NCBI GenBank assembly: GCA_038199265.1
Contig: JBBPZD010000128.1
Location: 1 to 11,348 of the forward strand
DNA from: Allobranchiibius sp038199265
GTDB taxonomy: Bacteria > Actinomycetota > Actinomycetes > Actinomycetales > Dermatophilaceae
Direction of reading: 5' to 3'
Length of the DNA stretch: 11,348 nucleotides
Part shown: positions 1 through 6,437 of the stretch, piece by piece
Position numbering within the stretch: position 1 is the first letter of the stretch
How the letters are laid out: the number at the start of each line of letters is the position of its first letter
Notes under the pieces: generated by a model
Told to the model about the DNA's origin: nothing
Databases searched by the model: none
The model's input: the letters and a program-made list of their open reading frames with translations, nothing else
Program-made: the position numbers and the translations under genes

Positions 1-131
1 TGACGCCGGCCATGCGCGCAGCACGCCCGGACGCCGCGTTCAAGAACTACCGCGAGGTCGACGACGTCGCCGCGCAGCTGGTCGGCTTGTGGGACAGCCC
101 CGCGGCAGAGGTCAACGGCGCCATCCTGTAG
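1..131 (+). CDS. C-terminal end of a short-chain dehydrogenase/reductase (partial)
   Basis: The reading frame is open from base 3 to the TAG at 129-131, and the start lies outside the window. The 42 visible residues begin TPAMRAARPDA and end VGLWDSPAAEVNGAIL. This matches the usual end of classical SDR oxidoreductases: a 'v-x-TP-x-x-R' stretch after the substrate loop, then a helix carrying 'DDVA...L', and finally 'NGA.I' before the last strand. The NAD(P)-binding motif and the catalytic YxxxK would be upstream, so substrate and cofactor cannot be judged. The stop codon is only 7 bases before the first hairpin repeat (139), so that hairpin could act as the gene's 3' end structure. The family call is moderately sure and the exact function is unknown. 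Confidence 0.6.
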   Translation, partial: TPAMRAARPDAAFKNYREVDDVAAQLVGLWDSPAAEVNGAIL

Positions 132-132
132 C

Positions 133-240
133 TCCCCCTGCAGCGAAGAACATGCACTTGATTAAAGGAGCGGGCCGGACGAGGCGGGCTGAAGCGGGCG
201 GCGCGCCTGCTCATCACCCAAGTGCATGTCGCTCGCTGCA
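133..240. repeat. Hairpin-forming repeat element, copy 1
   Basis: The left arm at 139-160 and the right arm at 219-240 are inverted repeats matching at 19 of 22 positions; the three differences are adjacent, in the middle. The arm core, read towards the loop, is CAGCGAGCGACATGCACTT in the right arm (reverse complement). The 58-base loop can extend the stem further: GAGCGGGC near 169 pairs with GCCTGCTC near 206-213 with one mismatch. Bases 133-138 are shared with the left flank of copy 2. The element starts 7 bases after the upstream stop codon and ends 32 bases before the AbiEi-like start codon. It could be an operator, an RNA hairpin or the end of a mobile cassette. Confidence 0.75.
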
Positions 241-248
241 CCTGTGGA

Positions 249-254
249 TATCTT
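249..254 (+). promoter_or_regulatory. Possible -10 box of the AbiEi-like gene
   Basis: TATCTT lies 18 bases before the GTG at 273. No clear -35 box is visible, but the -35 position would fall at about 226-231, inside the right arm of hairpin copy 1. A protein bound to that arm would therefore block the promoter. The box alone is weak evidence. Confidence 0.25.
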
Positions 255-272
255 GGCGCCACTTAAGGCTCG

Positions 273-1223
273 GTGCGTCACTGTGAGGACGTGGAGGACC
301 GGGTAGTTCTAGCGCTGGCCCAGTGTGGTGGTTGGGCCACTCGGGCGGAGCTCAGGGCGTTCGTGGGGGAGCGGTGTATTGACGCTGCAGTTGCCAGTGG
401 CGTCATTGAGCGGCTTGGGCGGGGTAATTACACCTCCGCAGTTTTCGATGAGACACGAGGGGCGGCAACTGCTTTGAGCGCCGTGATCAGCCATCGCAGT
501 GCCGCGCTGATGCATGGGTGGGCGGTACGCAGTGAACCCAAGAGGCCCGAGCTGACGCTGGCTCGAACCCGAAAGGTCTCGCTCAAAAGGCGCCGGGGTG
601 CCGCCATTAGATGGCGCGATCTGCCGGCCGCGGACATACAGAACGATCTCGTCACCACGCCGCCCCGCACCGTCGTCGACTGCGCACGAGATTTGGCTCT
701 CACCGAGGCGCTGGCCGTTGCTGACTCGGCACTGCGCTCAGGTGTGGTGACCGTTGAAGAGCTGCGGGAAGAAGCGGCGGGTCTCCCGCGATTCGGGCGA
801 GTCCGCGCCCACCTGACGCTCACCAACGCCTCAGTGCTTGCAGCCAATCCATTTGAGTCCGCCCTGCGGGCCCTCGCACTGGAGGCCGTCGGCCCGGTCT
901 TCGTTCCACAGGTAGAGGTGCACCTCGATGACGCCGTACTGCGTCCAGATTTGGTGTGCGAAGAATTGCGGATCGTGGTCGAGGCAGATAGTCACGAATT
1001 CCACACCAAGCGGGCTCAACTGGTGCGTGATTGCTGGCGCTACGACGAGTTGAACCTTGATGGCTGGCTGGTCTTGCGATTCTCTTGGGAACACGTGATG
1101 TTCCAAGAGGACTGGGTGCGCACGACCATCGAGCGTGCGGTCTCCCTGCAGCGAGCGACATGCACTTCTCGAGTTGGTTCCGCGGCTCATGCCGCCGTGG
1201 GCGAGATGTCTTGGCCACGGTGA
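273..1223 (+). CDS. AbiEi-type winged-helix protein with DUF559/Vsr-like nuclease domain
   Basis: This 316-residue protein resembles the solitary type IV toxin-antitoxin AbiEi-family proteins common in actinomycetes. Residues about 10-55 form the antitoxin winged helix (ALAQCGGWATRAELR, then VIERLGRGNY). Residues 73-83 (SHRSAALMHGW) and 127-155 (VTTPPRTVVDCARDLALTEA) are typical AbiEi segments. Residues about 190-290 look like a DUF559/PD-(D/E)XK fold: Glu195 in NPFES, Asp226 in RPDLV, Glu237/Asp239 in VVEADS, then HEFH and a closing VLRFSWEHV. All presumed catalytic acids are present. No AbiEii nucleotidyltransferase toxin gene is adjacent. Start: GTG at 273, preceded by AAGG four bases upstream; GTG at 291 is an alternative. 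From residue 292 on (LQRATCT...) the protein is encoded by the left arm and loop of hairpin copy 2, so the native end was probably near residue 290. Toxin, antitoxin or nuclease activity is not shown. Confidence 0.8.
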   Translation: MRHCEDVEDRVVLALAQCGGWATRAELRAFVGERCIDAAVASGVIERLGRGNYTSAVFDETRGAATALSAVISHRSAALMHGWAVRSEPKRPELTLARTRKVSLKRRRGAAIRWRDLPAADIQNDLVTTPPRTVVDCARDLALTEALAVADSALRSGVVTVEELREEAAGLPRFGRVRAHLTLTNASVLAANPFESALRALALEAVGPVFVPQVEVHLDDAVLRPDLVCEELRIVVEADSHEFHTKRAQLVRDCWRYDELNLDGWLVLRFSWEHVMFQEDWVRTTIERAVSLQRATCTSRVGSAAHAAVGEMSWPR

Positions 1224-1247
1224 GGGAAGTGCATGTCGATCGCTGCG
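1141..1247. repeat. Hairpin-forming repeat element, copy 2
   Basis: The left arm at 1147-1167 and the right arm at 1227-1247 are inverted repeats matching at 19 of 21 positions. The left arm is an exact 21-base inverted copy of the right arm of copy 1 (220-240), and 1141-1153 matches 133-145 at 12 of 13 bases. The 59-base loop has no clear similarity to the loop of copy 1, yet overall length is nearly the same (101 against 102 bases, arm end to arm end). The loop has its own small stems: GCGGC-tcat-GCCGC near 1182-1195, and CCGTGG/CCACGG near 1195-1219. The left arm is translated as the tail of the AbiEi-like gene. The right arm lies 47 bases before the threonine aldolase start. Confidence 0.75.
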
Positions 1248-1294
1248 TCGAGTCCGGTGCCGCGATATGGCCGAGCGTCTGTGACGATGTCCAG

Positions 1295-2359
1295 ATGACT
1301 CAGGGACTGCCGATTCTGCATGACCGCGCGGTGCGCGGATTCGCCAGCGACAACTACTCGGGTATCCATCCCGAGGTGCTGGAAGCGATTGCCCGCGCCA
1401 ACGGCGGACACCAGACCGCCTATGGCGAGGACGTCTACACAGCCCGTCTGCAGGAGGTCTTCAAACAACACTTCGGCGACCGGGTCGAGGCATTTCCCGT
1501 GTTCAACGGGACTGGTGCAAATGTCGTTGCGCTACAGGCTGTCACGCAGCGCTGGGAATCGGTGGTCTGCACGGCCAGCGCACACATCCACGTCGACGAG
1601 TGCGCGGCACCGGAGCGGATGGGCGGGCTGAAGCTGACGACCGTGCCGACCCCGGACGGCAAATTCACCCCGTCGTTGATCGACACCGTGGCGATTCGGC
1701 TCAACGACGAACACCACGCGCAGACGAAGGTCGTGTCGATCACGCAGACAACGGAGTTGGGCACGGCGTACTCGGTCGAGGAGATCGCCGCGATTGCCGA
1801 GCACGTACACACCCGCGGTTGGGTGCTGCACGTCGACGGTTCGCGGCTGTCGAACGCTGCGGCCACGTTGGGTGTCTCGTTCAAGCAGATGATCACCGAC
1901 ACCGGCGTCGACATCTTGTCGTTCGGTGGCACCAAGAACGGCCTGATGCTCGGCGAGGCCGTGTTGGTGCTGAACCCCGACGTGGTCACCGGGATGAAGT
2001 ACCTGCGCAAGCAGTCGATGCAGCTGGCCTCCAAGATGCGCTTCGTCTCCACCCAGCTCGAGGCGCTCCTGACCGACAGCCTCTACCTGCGCAACGCCTC
2101 GCACTCCAACGCGATGGCCCGGTTGCTCGCCGAAAGGGTGCGTGACATTCCGGGTCTGCAGATCCCGCGACCCGTGCAGGCGAATGCAGTCTTCGCGATC
2201 CTTCCGACGGCAGTGAGTGAACGTTTGATGGAGAACTTCCGGTTCTACTTCTGGGACGAGGCCACCGGAGAAGTGCGCTGGATGTGCGCGTTCGACACCA
2301 CGCAGGAGGACGTCGAGACGTTCGCGGCTGCTATCCGAGTTGAGATGGCTGCCGGTTGA
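1295..2359 (+). CDS. ltaE: Low-specificity L-threonine aldolase family protein
   Basis: The 354-residue product is a PLP enzyme of fold type I that would split L-threonine or L-allo-threonine to glycine and acetaldehyde in the cytoplasm. Typical landmarks are present: GFASDNYSGIHPEVLEA near the N-terminus, GGHQTAYGED, FNGTGANVVAL (phosphate-binding region), HVDGSRLSNAA with Asp181 (pyridine nitrogen) and Arg184, and the Schiff-base Lys214 in SFGGTKNG. The length fits the family. I chose ATG at 1295 because the family homology starts at once (HDRAVRGFASDNY). The frame is open further upstream to about 1085, but that stretch runs through the AbiEi-like gene and hairpin. There is no good ribosome-binding site before 1295, so the transcript may be leaderless or weakly translated. 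It ends 6 bases from the convergent dehydrogenase gene. Related beta-eliminating lyases share the fold, so the exact substrate is inferred. Confidence 0.9.
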   Translation: MTQGLPILHDRAVRGFASDNYSGIHPEVLEAIARANGGHQTAYGEDVYTARLQEVFKQHFGDRVEAFPVFNGTGANVVALQAVTQRWESVVCTASAHIHVDECAAPERMGGLKLTTVPTPDGKFTPSLIDTVAIRLNDEHHAQTKVVSITQTTELGTAYSVEEIAAIAEHVHTRGWVLHVDGSRLSNAAATLGVSFKQMITDTGVDILSFGGTKNGLMLGEAVLVLNPDVVTGMKYLRKQSMQLASKMRFVSTQLEALLTDSLYLRNASHSNAMARLLAERVRDIPGLQIPRPVQANAVFAILPTAVSERLMENFRFYFWDEATGEVRWMCAFDTTQEDVETFAAAIRVEMAAG

Positions 2360-2367
2360 CAGCCATC
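2344..2367. terminator. Stem-loop between convergent genes, possible bidirectional terminator
   Basis: GATGGCTG (2344-2351) and CAGCCATC (2360-2367) pair perfectly over 8 bp around an 8-base loop. The stem includes the stop region of both ltaE (stop 2357-2359) and the minus-strand dehydrogenase (stop 2366-2368). A second small stem, TCACC-agag-GGTGA, follows at 2366-2379. Neither strand has a U-run after the stem, so this is not a classic intrinsic terminator, although U-poor hairpins are common in actinomycetes. Confidence 0.45.
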
Positions 2368-3643
2368 ACCAGAGGGTGAGGGACGCCTGGAAGATCGCGT
2401 GCAGATCCTGCTCGCTGACATCTTTGGGTGCTGTGGCCAGTAGCCGCTGTTGTTTCATCGCACCTTCCACCAGATCGTCGAAGTCGGCGCTCGAGTATCC
2501 GATGGCAGCAAGGCCGTTCGGGATGCCGACAGCCCGCATCAGGGATCGCAGCACGGACGGCAGTTGGTCGGTGGGGTCCGCTGTTCGAGGTGCGCCGGGG
2601 GCGAGGAGTTCGGCGGCGTGCAGGTGCCTGTCCGGTGCGGCATCGAAGGTGAAGGCGAACGCGGCAGGCGCTGTCAGAGCTACTGACATGCCGTGCGGCA
2701 CCATCGCTTCATCTTGGGGATAGTCGGCCGGTCGGTAGTCGTGTACCCGACCGGCGATCGGGTATGCGTTGGCGTGCGGGATGTGCACGCCGGCGTTGCC
2801 GAATCCCATCCCCGCAAAGGTCGCAGCAAGCGCTAAATCGAACCGTGCAGCCTTGTCGGAACCATCCGTGACCGCCCGCTGGAACGAGCCCGCCATCAGC
2901 ATCAGCGACTTCTCGGCCCACATGTCGGCGACCGGATTAGCGCCGCAGTACGGCACTCGCTCGCTCGCCTTCTTTGCCACGAACGAGGTGTACGGCTTGG
3001 CCGTGTAGCTCTCCAGCGCGTGACACAGGATGTCCATTCCGGAGCACGCGGTCACCATCGGCGGCTGGCTGACCGTCAGGTCGGGGTCGACCACCGCAAC
3101 GGTCGGTCGGAGCGAGACATGACTGATCCCGGTCTTGACGTGCTGGGACAGCACGTCGAGTACGCAGATGGTGGTGCTCTCCGAACCGGTTCCGGTGGTC
3201 GTGGGCACGGCGACCAGCGGCTTCAGCGGCTCCGTGGGATTCGCCCCGCCTCCGACCGGCGCGTTGACGTAGTCCATCAATTCGCCGGGGTTGGTCGTCA
3301 ACAGGTTGATTGCCTTGGCTGTGTCGATCGACGACCCGCCACCGACGGCCACGAAGGCGTCCCAGCGCCCGTTGTCCCGTGCCCATTCCACTGCGAGCGC
3401 GAGGCTTTCGTCAGTGGGTTCGACGTGTGACCGGTCGAAGATCTCGACGTCCACGCCGGCCTCACGCAGGGACTGTGCAACGTGCTCCGGCGCTCCGGTA
3501 GCGGCGACGCCGGCGTCGGTCACGACCAGTACCCGCTTGGCCCCCTGTGCCGCCAGGTCGTAGCCCACCTCGCGAGAAGCCCCGGGACCTAATTTCAGAT
3601 GGGGGGCGGCGTAGGTGAAGACGGTCTCCAAAGCATCTGTCAT
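2366..3643 (-). CDS. Iron-containing dehydrogenase, hydroxyacid-oxoacid transhydrogenase (ADHFE1/HOT) type
   Basis: The 425-residue product belongs to the group III metal-dependent alcohol dehydrogenases. HOT enzymes (EC 1.1.99.24) oxidise 4-hydroxybutyrate to succinic semialdehyde while reducing 2-oxoglutarate. Visible motifs are the dinucleotide-binding GGGSSIDTAK at 101-110, the PTTTGTGSE loop at 148-156, and metal ligands Asp204 and His208 in GMDILCHALESYTA, His290 in HIPHANAYPIAG and His317 in VPHGMSVALT. The C-terminal part, GLAAIGYSSADFDDLV and the final FQASLTLW, closely follows the mitochondrial ADHFE1 pattern rather than FucO or butanol dehydrogenases. I chose ATG at 3643 because it overlaps the modBC stop codon as ATGA and follows GGAGG. 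A longer frame to 3685 runs inside modBC. The gene is thus translationally coupled to a molybdate/tungstate transporter, an odd pairing. The family is sure and the substrate is inferred. Confidence 0.88.
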   Translation of the reverse strand: MTDALETVFTYAAPHLKLGPGASREVGYDLAAQGAKRVLVVTDAGVAATGAPEHVAQSLREAGVDVEIFDRSHVEPTDESLALAVEWARDNGRWDAFVAVGGGSSIDTAKAINLLTTNPGELMDYVNAPVGGGANPTEPLKPLVAVPTTTGTGSESTTICVLDVLSQHVKTGISHVSLRPTVAVVDPDLTVSQPPMVTACSGMDILCHALESYTAKPYTSFVAKKASERVPYCGANPVADMWAEKSLMLMAGSFQRAVTDGSDKAARFDLALAATFAGMGFGNAGVHIPHANAYPIAGRVHDYRPADYPQDEAMVPHGMSVALTAPAAFAFTFDAAPDRHLHAAELLAPGAPRTADPTDQLPSVLRSLMRAVGIPNGLAAIGYSSADFDDLVEGAMKQQRLLATAPKDVSEQDLHAIFQASLTLW

Positions 3644-5403
3644 TCCTCCAGTATCACTGCGCCGCTTTCGTATGGCACGGGCCACACGACGATGCGTGAG
3701 CAGTCCACGTCGAAGCGGCGGCGGCTGCCGAGCGGCACCTGTGCGAGGTCACGGGCGCTCGCCGCCAGAGGCACGCCACCGCCCAGGTCGAGAGTCACGG
3801 CAACATGCGATCCGAGGTCTGCAGCATCCTGGACGACTGCCTCGTGGGCGCCGTCCGCGTGCAGGACGACATCCTGCGGGCGAACACACCAGATCACCTC
3901 ATGCCCCGACGCCACACTGCTGGGGGCGTCGAAAACGCAGTCGCCTGCTCGCAACCCGGGACCGGTCGAGAAACCCGTAGCCACGTCTGGAATCCCCACG
4001 AGGCGTGCCACGGTGGGGGAGGCCGGATGCCGGTAGACGTCGGCGATCGCGCCGGCCTGCAGGATCTCGCCTTCGGCGATCACGAGCACCTCATCGGCGA
4101 GCAGTGCAGCCTCTATGTGGTCGTGAGTCACTACAACGGTAGACAGTCCGTTCTCCCGTTGTAACCGTCGAACGGTTGCCTGCAGACCGGACCGGACGGG
4201 TGCGTCCAACGCGGAGAACGGCTCGTCGAGCAGCACCACCCGGGGTGCTCCGCTCAGCGCGGCCGCGAGGCTGACGCGCTGGCGTTGGCCGCCGGACAGT
4301 TCGTCTGGTCGACGTTCCAACAGGTCACCCAGACCCAGTTCATCGAGCCACCAGGCGGCGATCGCGGGGTCGCAGTTGACCCCGAACGTGGCGTGCTCCC
4401 AGACGGTCAGGTGAGGGAAGAGCCCGCGATTCTGAGGAACATAGCCGACTGCGCGTTGCCGCGCTGGAACGCCGCCGACCGATCGACCACCGAAGGCTAT
4501 GGCTTCGCCCGGTGATGCTGACAACCCAGCAAGTGCTTTCAAAGTCAGTGTCTTACCGGCTCCGGAGGGTCCGAGGATAGCCAATCGGTTGCTGGTGGAA
4601 TGGTGTTCGACCCGCATGCGGAAACCGCCGACCATATGGTTCAGGGTGAAGCTGACCGGAACGGCCGGAGTCGGTTTCGGGTGGATGGGTGCGGGCGGGT
4701 GCGCGCGGTGGCGGCGACGTCGGAAGTTGAAGCCGCTCAGCAGCAGGCCGAGGACAGCGATCCCGAGCGCGAGCGCGGTGGGTGCCTGCGTCGTGGGTAG
4801 TCCCGAGGCGGCGAACTGCACCGAGGTGAATACCGGCAGCGTGTACGGGTGGTAGGCCAGTAGTACGGTCGCGCCGTACTCACCGAGCGCTCGCAACCAG
4901 GTCAGTACCGAACCGGCACGGATGCCGTTCGCGGCGAGCGGTAGGTCCACTTTCCAGAAGCGGGCGAGGGGGCCGTGGCCGAGGGTTGCCGCCAGATCGT
5001 CCAGTGCCGGGTCACGTTCAGCGAATGCCGAACGGGCGGCGATCACGAGGAACGGCGCGGAGACGAAGGTTTGCGCGATCACCACGCCAGCCGTGCTGCC
5101 GGTGAGGTTGTCACCGAAGAGTGAACCCAGCGGGGTGTAAGGGCCGACGAGGTAGATCAGCACAATGCCGCTCATCACCGGCGGCAGTGCGAGCGGAAGT
5201 TGTACGGCAACAGTCAGGACCCGCGCCAACGGGCCTCGGGCATGTGCCAGCCAATGGGCCAGCGGGACTCCGAGCAACAGCACGATGACAGTCGAGATGC
5301 TGGCGGACAGGACCGACGTGCGTGCGGCCGTCCAGATCCCGCTCTCGCCGAACCCGCGATCGTCAGAAGCGGCGAAACGCCACGCGAAATAGAACAGCGG
5401 CAC
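3640..5403 (-). CDS. modBC: Fused molybdate/tungstate ABC transporter permease and ATP-binding protein (ModB-ModC)
   Basis: One 587-residue chain joins a permease and an ATPase. The permease half (1-230) has several hydrophobic helices (about 35-53, 62-86, 105-123, 160-183, 208-225) and an EAA-type loop near 135-165 (LDDLAATLGHGPLARFWKVDLP). A basic, proline-rich linker (227-250) leads to the ATPase: Walker A GPSGAGKT 278-285, Q-loop Gln324, signature LSGGQ 369-373, Walker B VVLLDEP 389-395, D-loop SALD 397-400 and switch His427. Residues about 475-575 form a TOBE/MOP-like oxyanion-sensing tail. The protein would import molybdate or tungstate delivered by the upstream ModA. GTG at 5403 is the only standard start codon, but it cuts through the first membrane helix. 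The frame stays open up to the modA stop, with a well-placed Shine-Dalgarno site before a GTC at 5478, so the true protein is probably about 25 residues longer. The stop overlaps the next start (ATGA). Confidence 0.9.
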   Translation of the reverse strand: MPLFYFAWRFAASDDRGFGESGIWTAARTSVLSASISTVIVLLLGVPLAHWLAHARGPLARVLTVAVQLPLALPPVMSGIVLIYLVGPYTPLGSLFGDNLTGSTAGVVIAQTFVSAPFLVIAARSAFAERDPALDDLAATLGHGPLARFWKVDLPLAANGIRAGSVLTWLRALGEYGATVLLAYHPYTLPVFTSVQFAASGLPTTQAPTALALGIAVLGLLLSGFNFRRRRHRAHPPAPIHPKPTPAVPVSFTLNHMVGGFRMRVEHHSTSNRLAILGPSGAGKTLTLKALAGLSASPGEAIAFGGRSVGGVPARQRAVGYVPQNRGLFPHLTVWEHATFGVNCDPAIAAWWLDELGLGDLLERRPDELSGGQRQRVSLAAALSGAPRVVLLDEPFSALDAPVRSGLQATVRRLQRENGLSTVVVTHDHIEAALLADEVLVIAEGEILQAGAIADVYRHPASPTVARLVGIPDVATGFSTGPGLRAGDCVFDAPSSVASGHEVIWCVRPQDVVLHADGAHEAVVQDAADLGSHVAVTLDLGGGVPLAASARDLAQVPLGSRRRFDVDCSRIVVWPVPYESGAVILEE

Positions 5404-5475
5404 CAGGAGGTAGATCGCGAGTAGCCCGCCGAGGTACTTCAGCGGGCTGCTGTGGGTTTGGCTGCGCGACCTGGT

Positions 5476-5489
5476 GACGGGGTACTCCT
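5476..5489 (-). promoter_or_regulatory. Ribosome-binding site in front of a GTC codon, probable true modBC start
   Basis: Reading the minus strand, AGGAG (5489-5485) overlaps the modA stop TAG (5490-5488). After a 6-base spacer comes GTC (5478-5476), in frame with modBC. From there the frame reads VTRSRSQTHSSPLKYLGGLL and runs on through a complete first membrane helix. This is the layout expected for a GTG start, with a C in the third position. Either a non-standard start, a recent mutation or a sequencing error would explain it. Confidence 0.5.
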
Positions 5490-6378
5490 ACTTCGTCGGC
5501 AGCAAACCGGCCGGCACAGTGCCGTTTGCCTTGGGCGGGGTCGTCACGGTGAATGCCGCGTCCTTGAAGATGCTCTGCACCTGCGGCCCGAGCAGATACT
5601 TCACGAATGCGGTGGCTCCGGCTGCATTGGGGGCGTCCTTGAGGATCGTGACGGTATATTTCGCGCCGAGGTTCACCCCGGCGAGCGGCACTGTCTGGAT
5701 GTTGGCGGTCTTCGCCTCGCTGGTGTAAAAGAAGCCGGCGTCCAACTGTCCGGACTGCAGGCCAGCCACCAGGGTTTCCTCGGGAAAGACGTTCTCGAGG
5801 TTCGTGGCGACCTTGTTCAGAGCGGGGTGCGCCTTACCGGTGTCTTTCAGGGCTTCGGCGGTGAACTTGCCTTTCGGGTCGGTCTTGGGGTCGGTGAAGC
5901 CGACTTTGAAGCCGGGTCGGGCGACCACGTCGAACCACGGTTTGGTTTTCAGGTCGTTTGCGAACCTGCTCTTGGGGTTGATACCGAGCACGAGCTTGGA
6001 GGAGCCGAACGTGATGTACCAGGAAACCCAGTTTCCGTTGGCTGCCCCCTCGAGTAGTTGGTCGGCCTTGGGGCTGGCGCTGAGGAACACGTCGCCCTTT
6101 CGCACCTTGCCCTTGATCTGGTTCGCGAGTCCCGTCGAACCGGCGCCGTAGCCGCTGAAGTCGTAACCGGTGCTCTTCTTGAAGTCAGGGCCGATCTTGG
6201 TTTCCATCAGCTTCACCAACGAACCGGCGTACAGCACATTGACGGTGCCGCTGCCTTTGGCGTTGTCAGACAGTGCGGCGGCTTTGGATGAACCGGGTGC
6301 GGTGGAGGTGTTGCTGCATCCGGCGGCCGCCGTCACGGTGGTAGCTGCGATGACAACCGTGCCGAGGAGTCGGTTCAT
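5488..6378 (-). CDS. modA: Molybdate/tungstate ABC transporter substrate-binding lipoprotein (ModA/WtpA type)
   Basis: The 296-residue protein has a short positively charged start, a hydrophobic stretch and a lipobox ending AAAGC at Cys21. It should therefore be a lipid-anchored, extracytoplasmic binding protein. The mature part shows the oxyanion-binding pattern of this family: VLYAGSL at 48-54 (Ser53), GYGAGSTGLANQIKG at 76-90, GDVFLSAS at 95-102, TDPKTDPKG at 162-170 and PEETLVAGLQSGQLDAGFFYTSEA at 199-222. The TDPxxDPxG segment is closer to WtpA-like tungstate/molybdate binders than to classical E. coli ModA, so the preferred anion is open. Start: ATG at 6378, with GGAAGG 6 bases upstream. 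It is followed immediately by modBC, whose Shine-Dalgarno site overlaps this stop codon. It lies 65 bases after padR, with a perfect inverted repeat in between. Confidence 0.9.
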   Translation of the reverse strand: MNRLLGTVVIAATTVTAAAGCSNTSTAPGSSKAAALSDNAKGSGTVNVLYAGSLVKLMETKIGPDFKKSTGYDFSGYGAGSTGLANQIKGKVRKGDVFLSASPKADQLLEGAANGNWVSWYITFGSSKLVLGINPKSRFANDLKTKPWFDVVARPGFKVGFTDPKTDPKGKFTAEALKDTGKAHPALNKVATNLENVFPEETLVAGLQSGQLDAGFFYTSEAKTANIQTVPLAGVNLGAKYTVTILKDAPNAAGATAFVKYLLGPQVQSIFKDAAFTVTTPPKANGTVPAGLLPTK

Positions 6379-6437
6379 AGACAGCCTTCCAAGGAGACAG
6401 GATCAGGAGGGGGGAGCTGCGCACATCCTGCCTTATT

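Noticed and set aside
133..240. CRISPR array
   Set aside because: The repeated arms are inverted pairs in two places 1 kb apart, not regularly spaced direct repeats, and no cas gene is present.
1085..1294. A longer threonine aldolase start upstream of 1295
   Set aside because: The extra 70 residues read through the AbiEi-like gene and the hairpin in another frame and do not resemble the family, whose homology starts right after the ATG at 1295.
1600..2145. Long plus-strand frames inside ltaE, and similar long frames antisense to modBC, ung and the decarboxylase
   Set aside because: They are the Arg/Ala/Gly-rich shadows usual in high-GC DNA, with no recognisable domain or ribosome-binding site, and they overlap clear genes.
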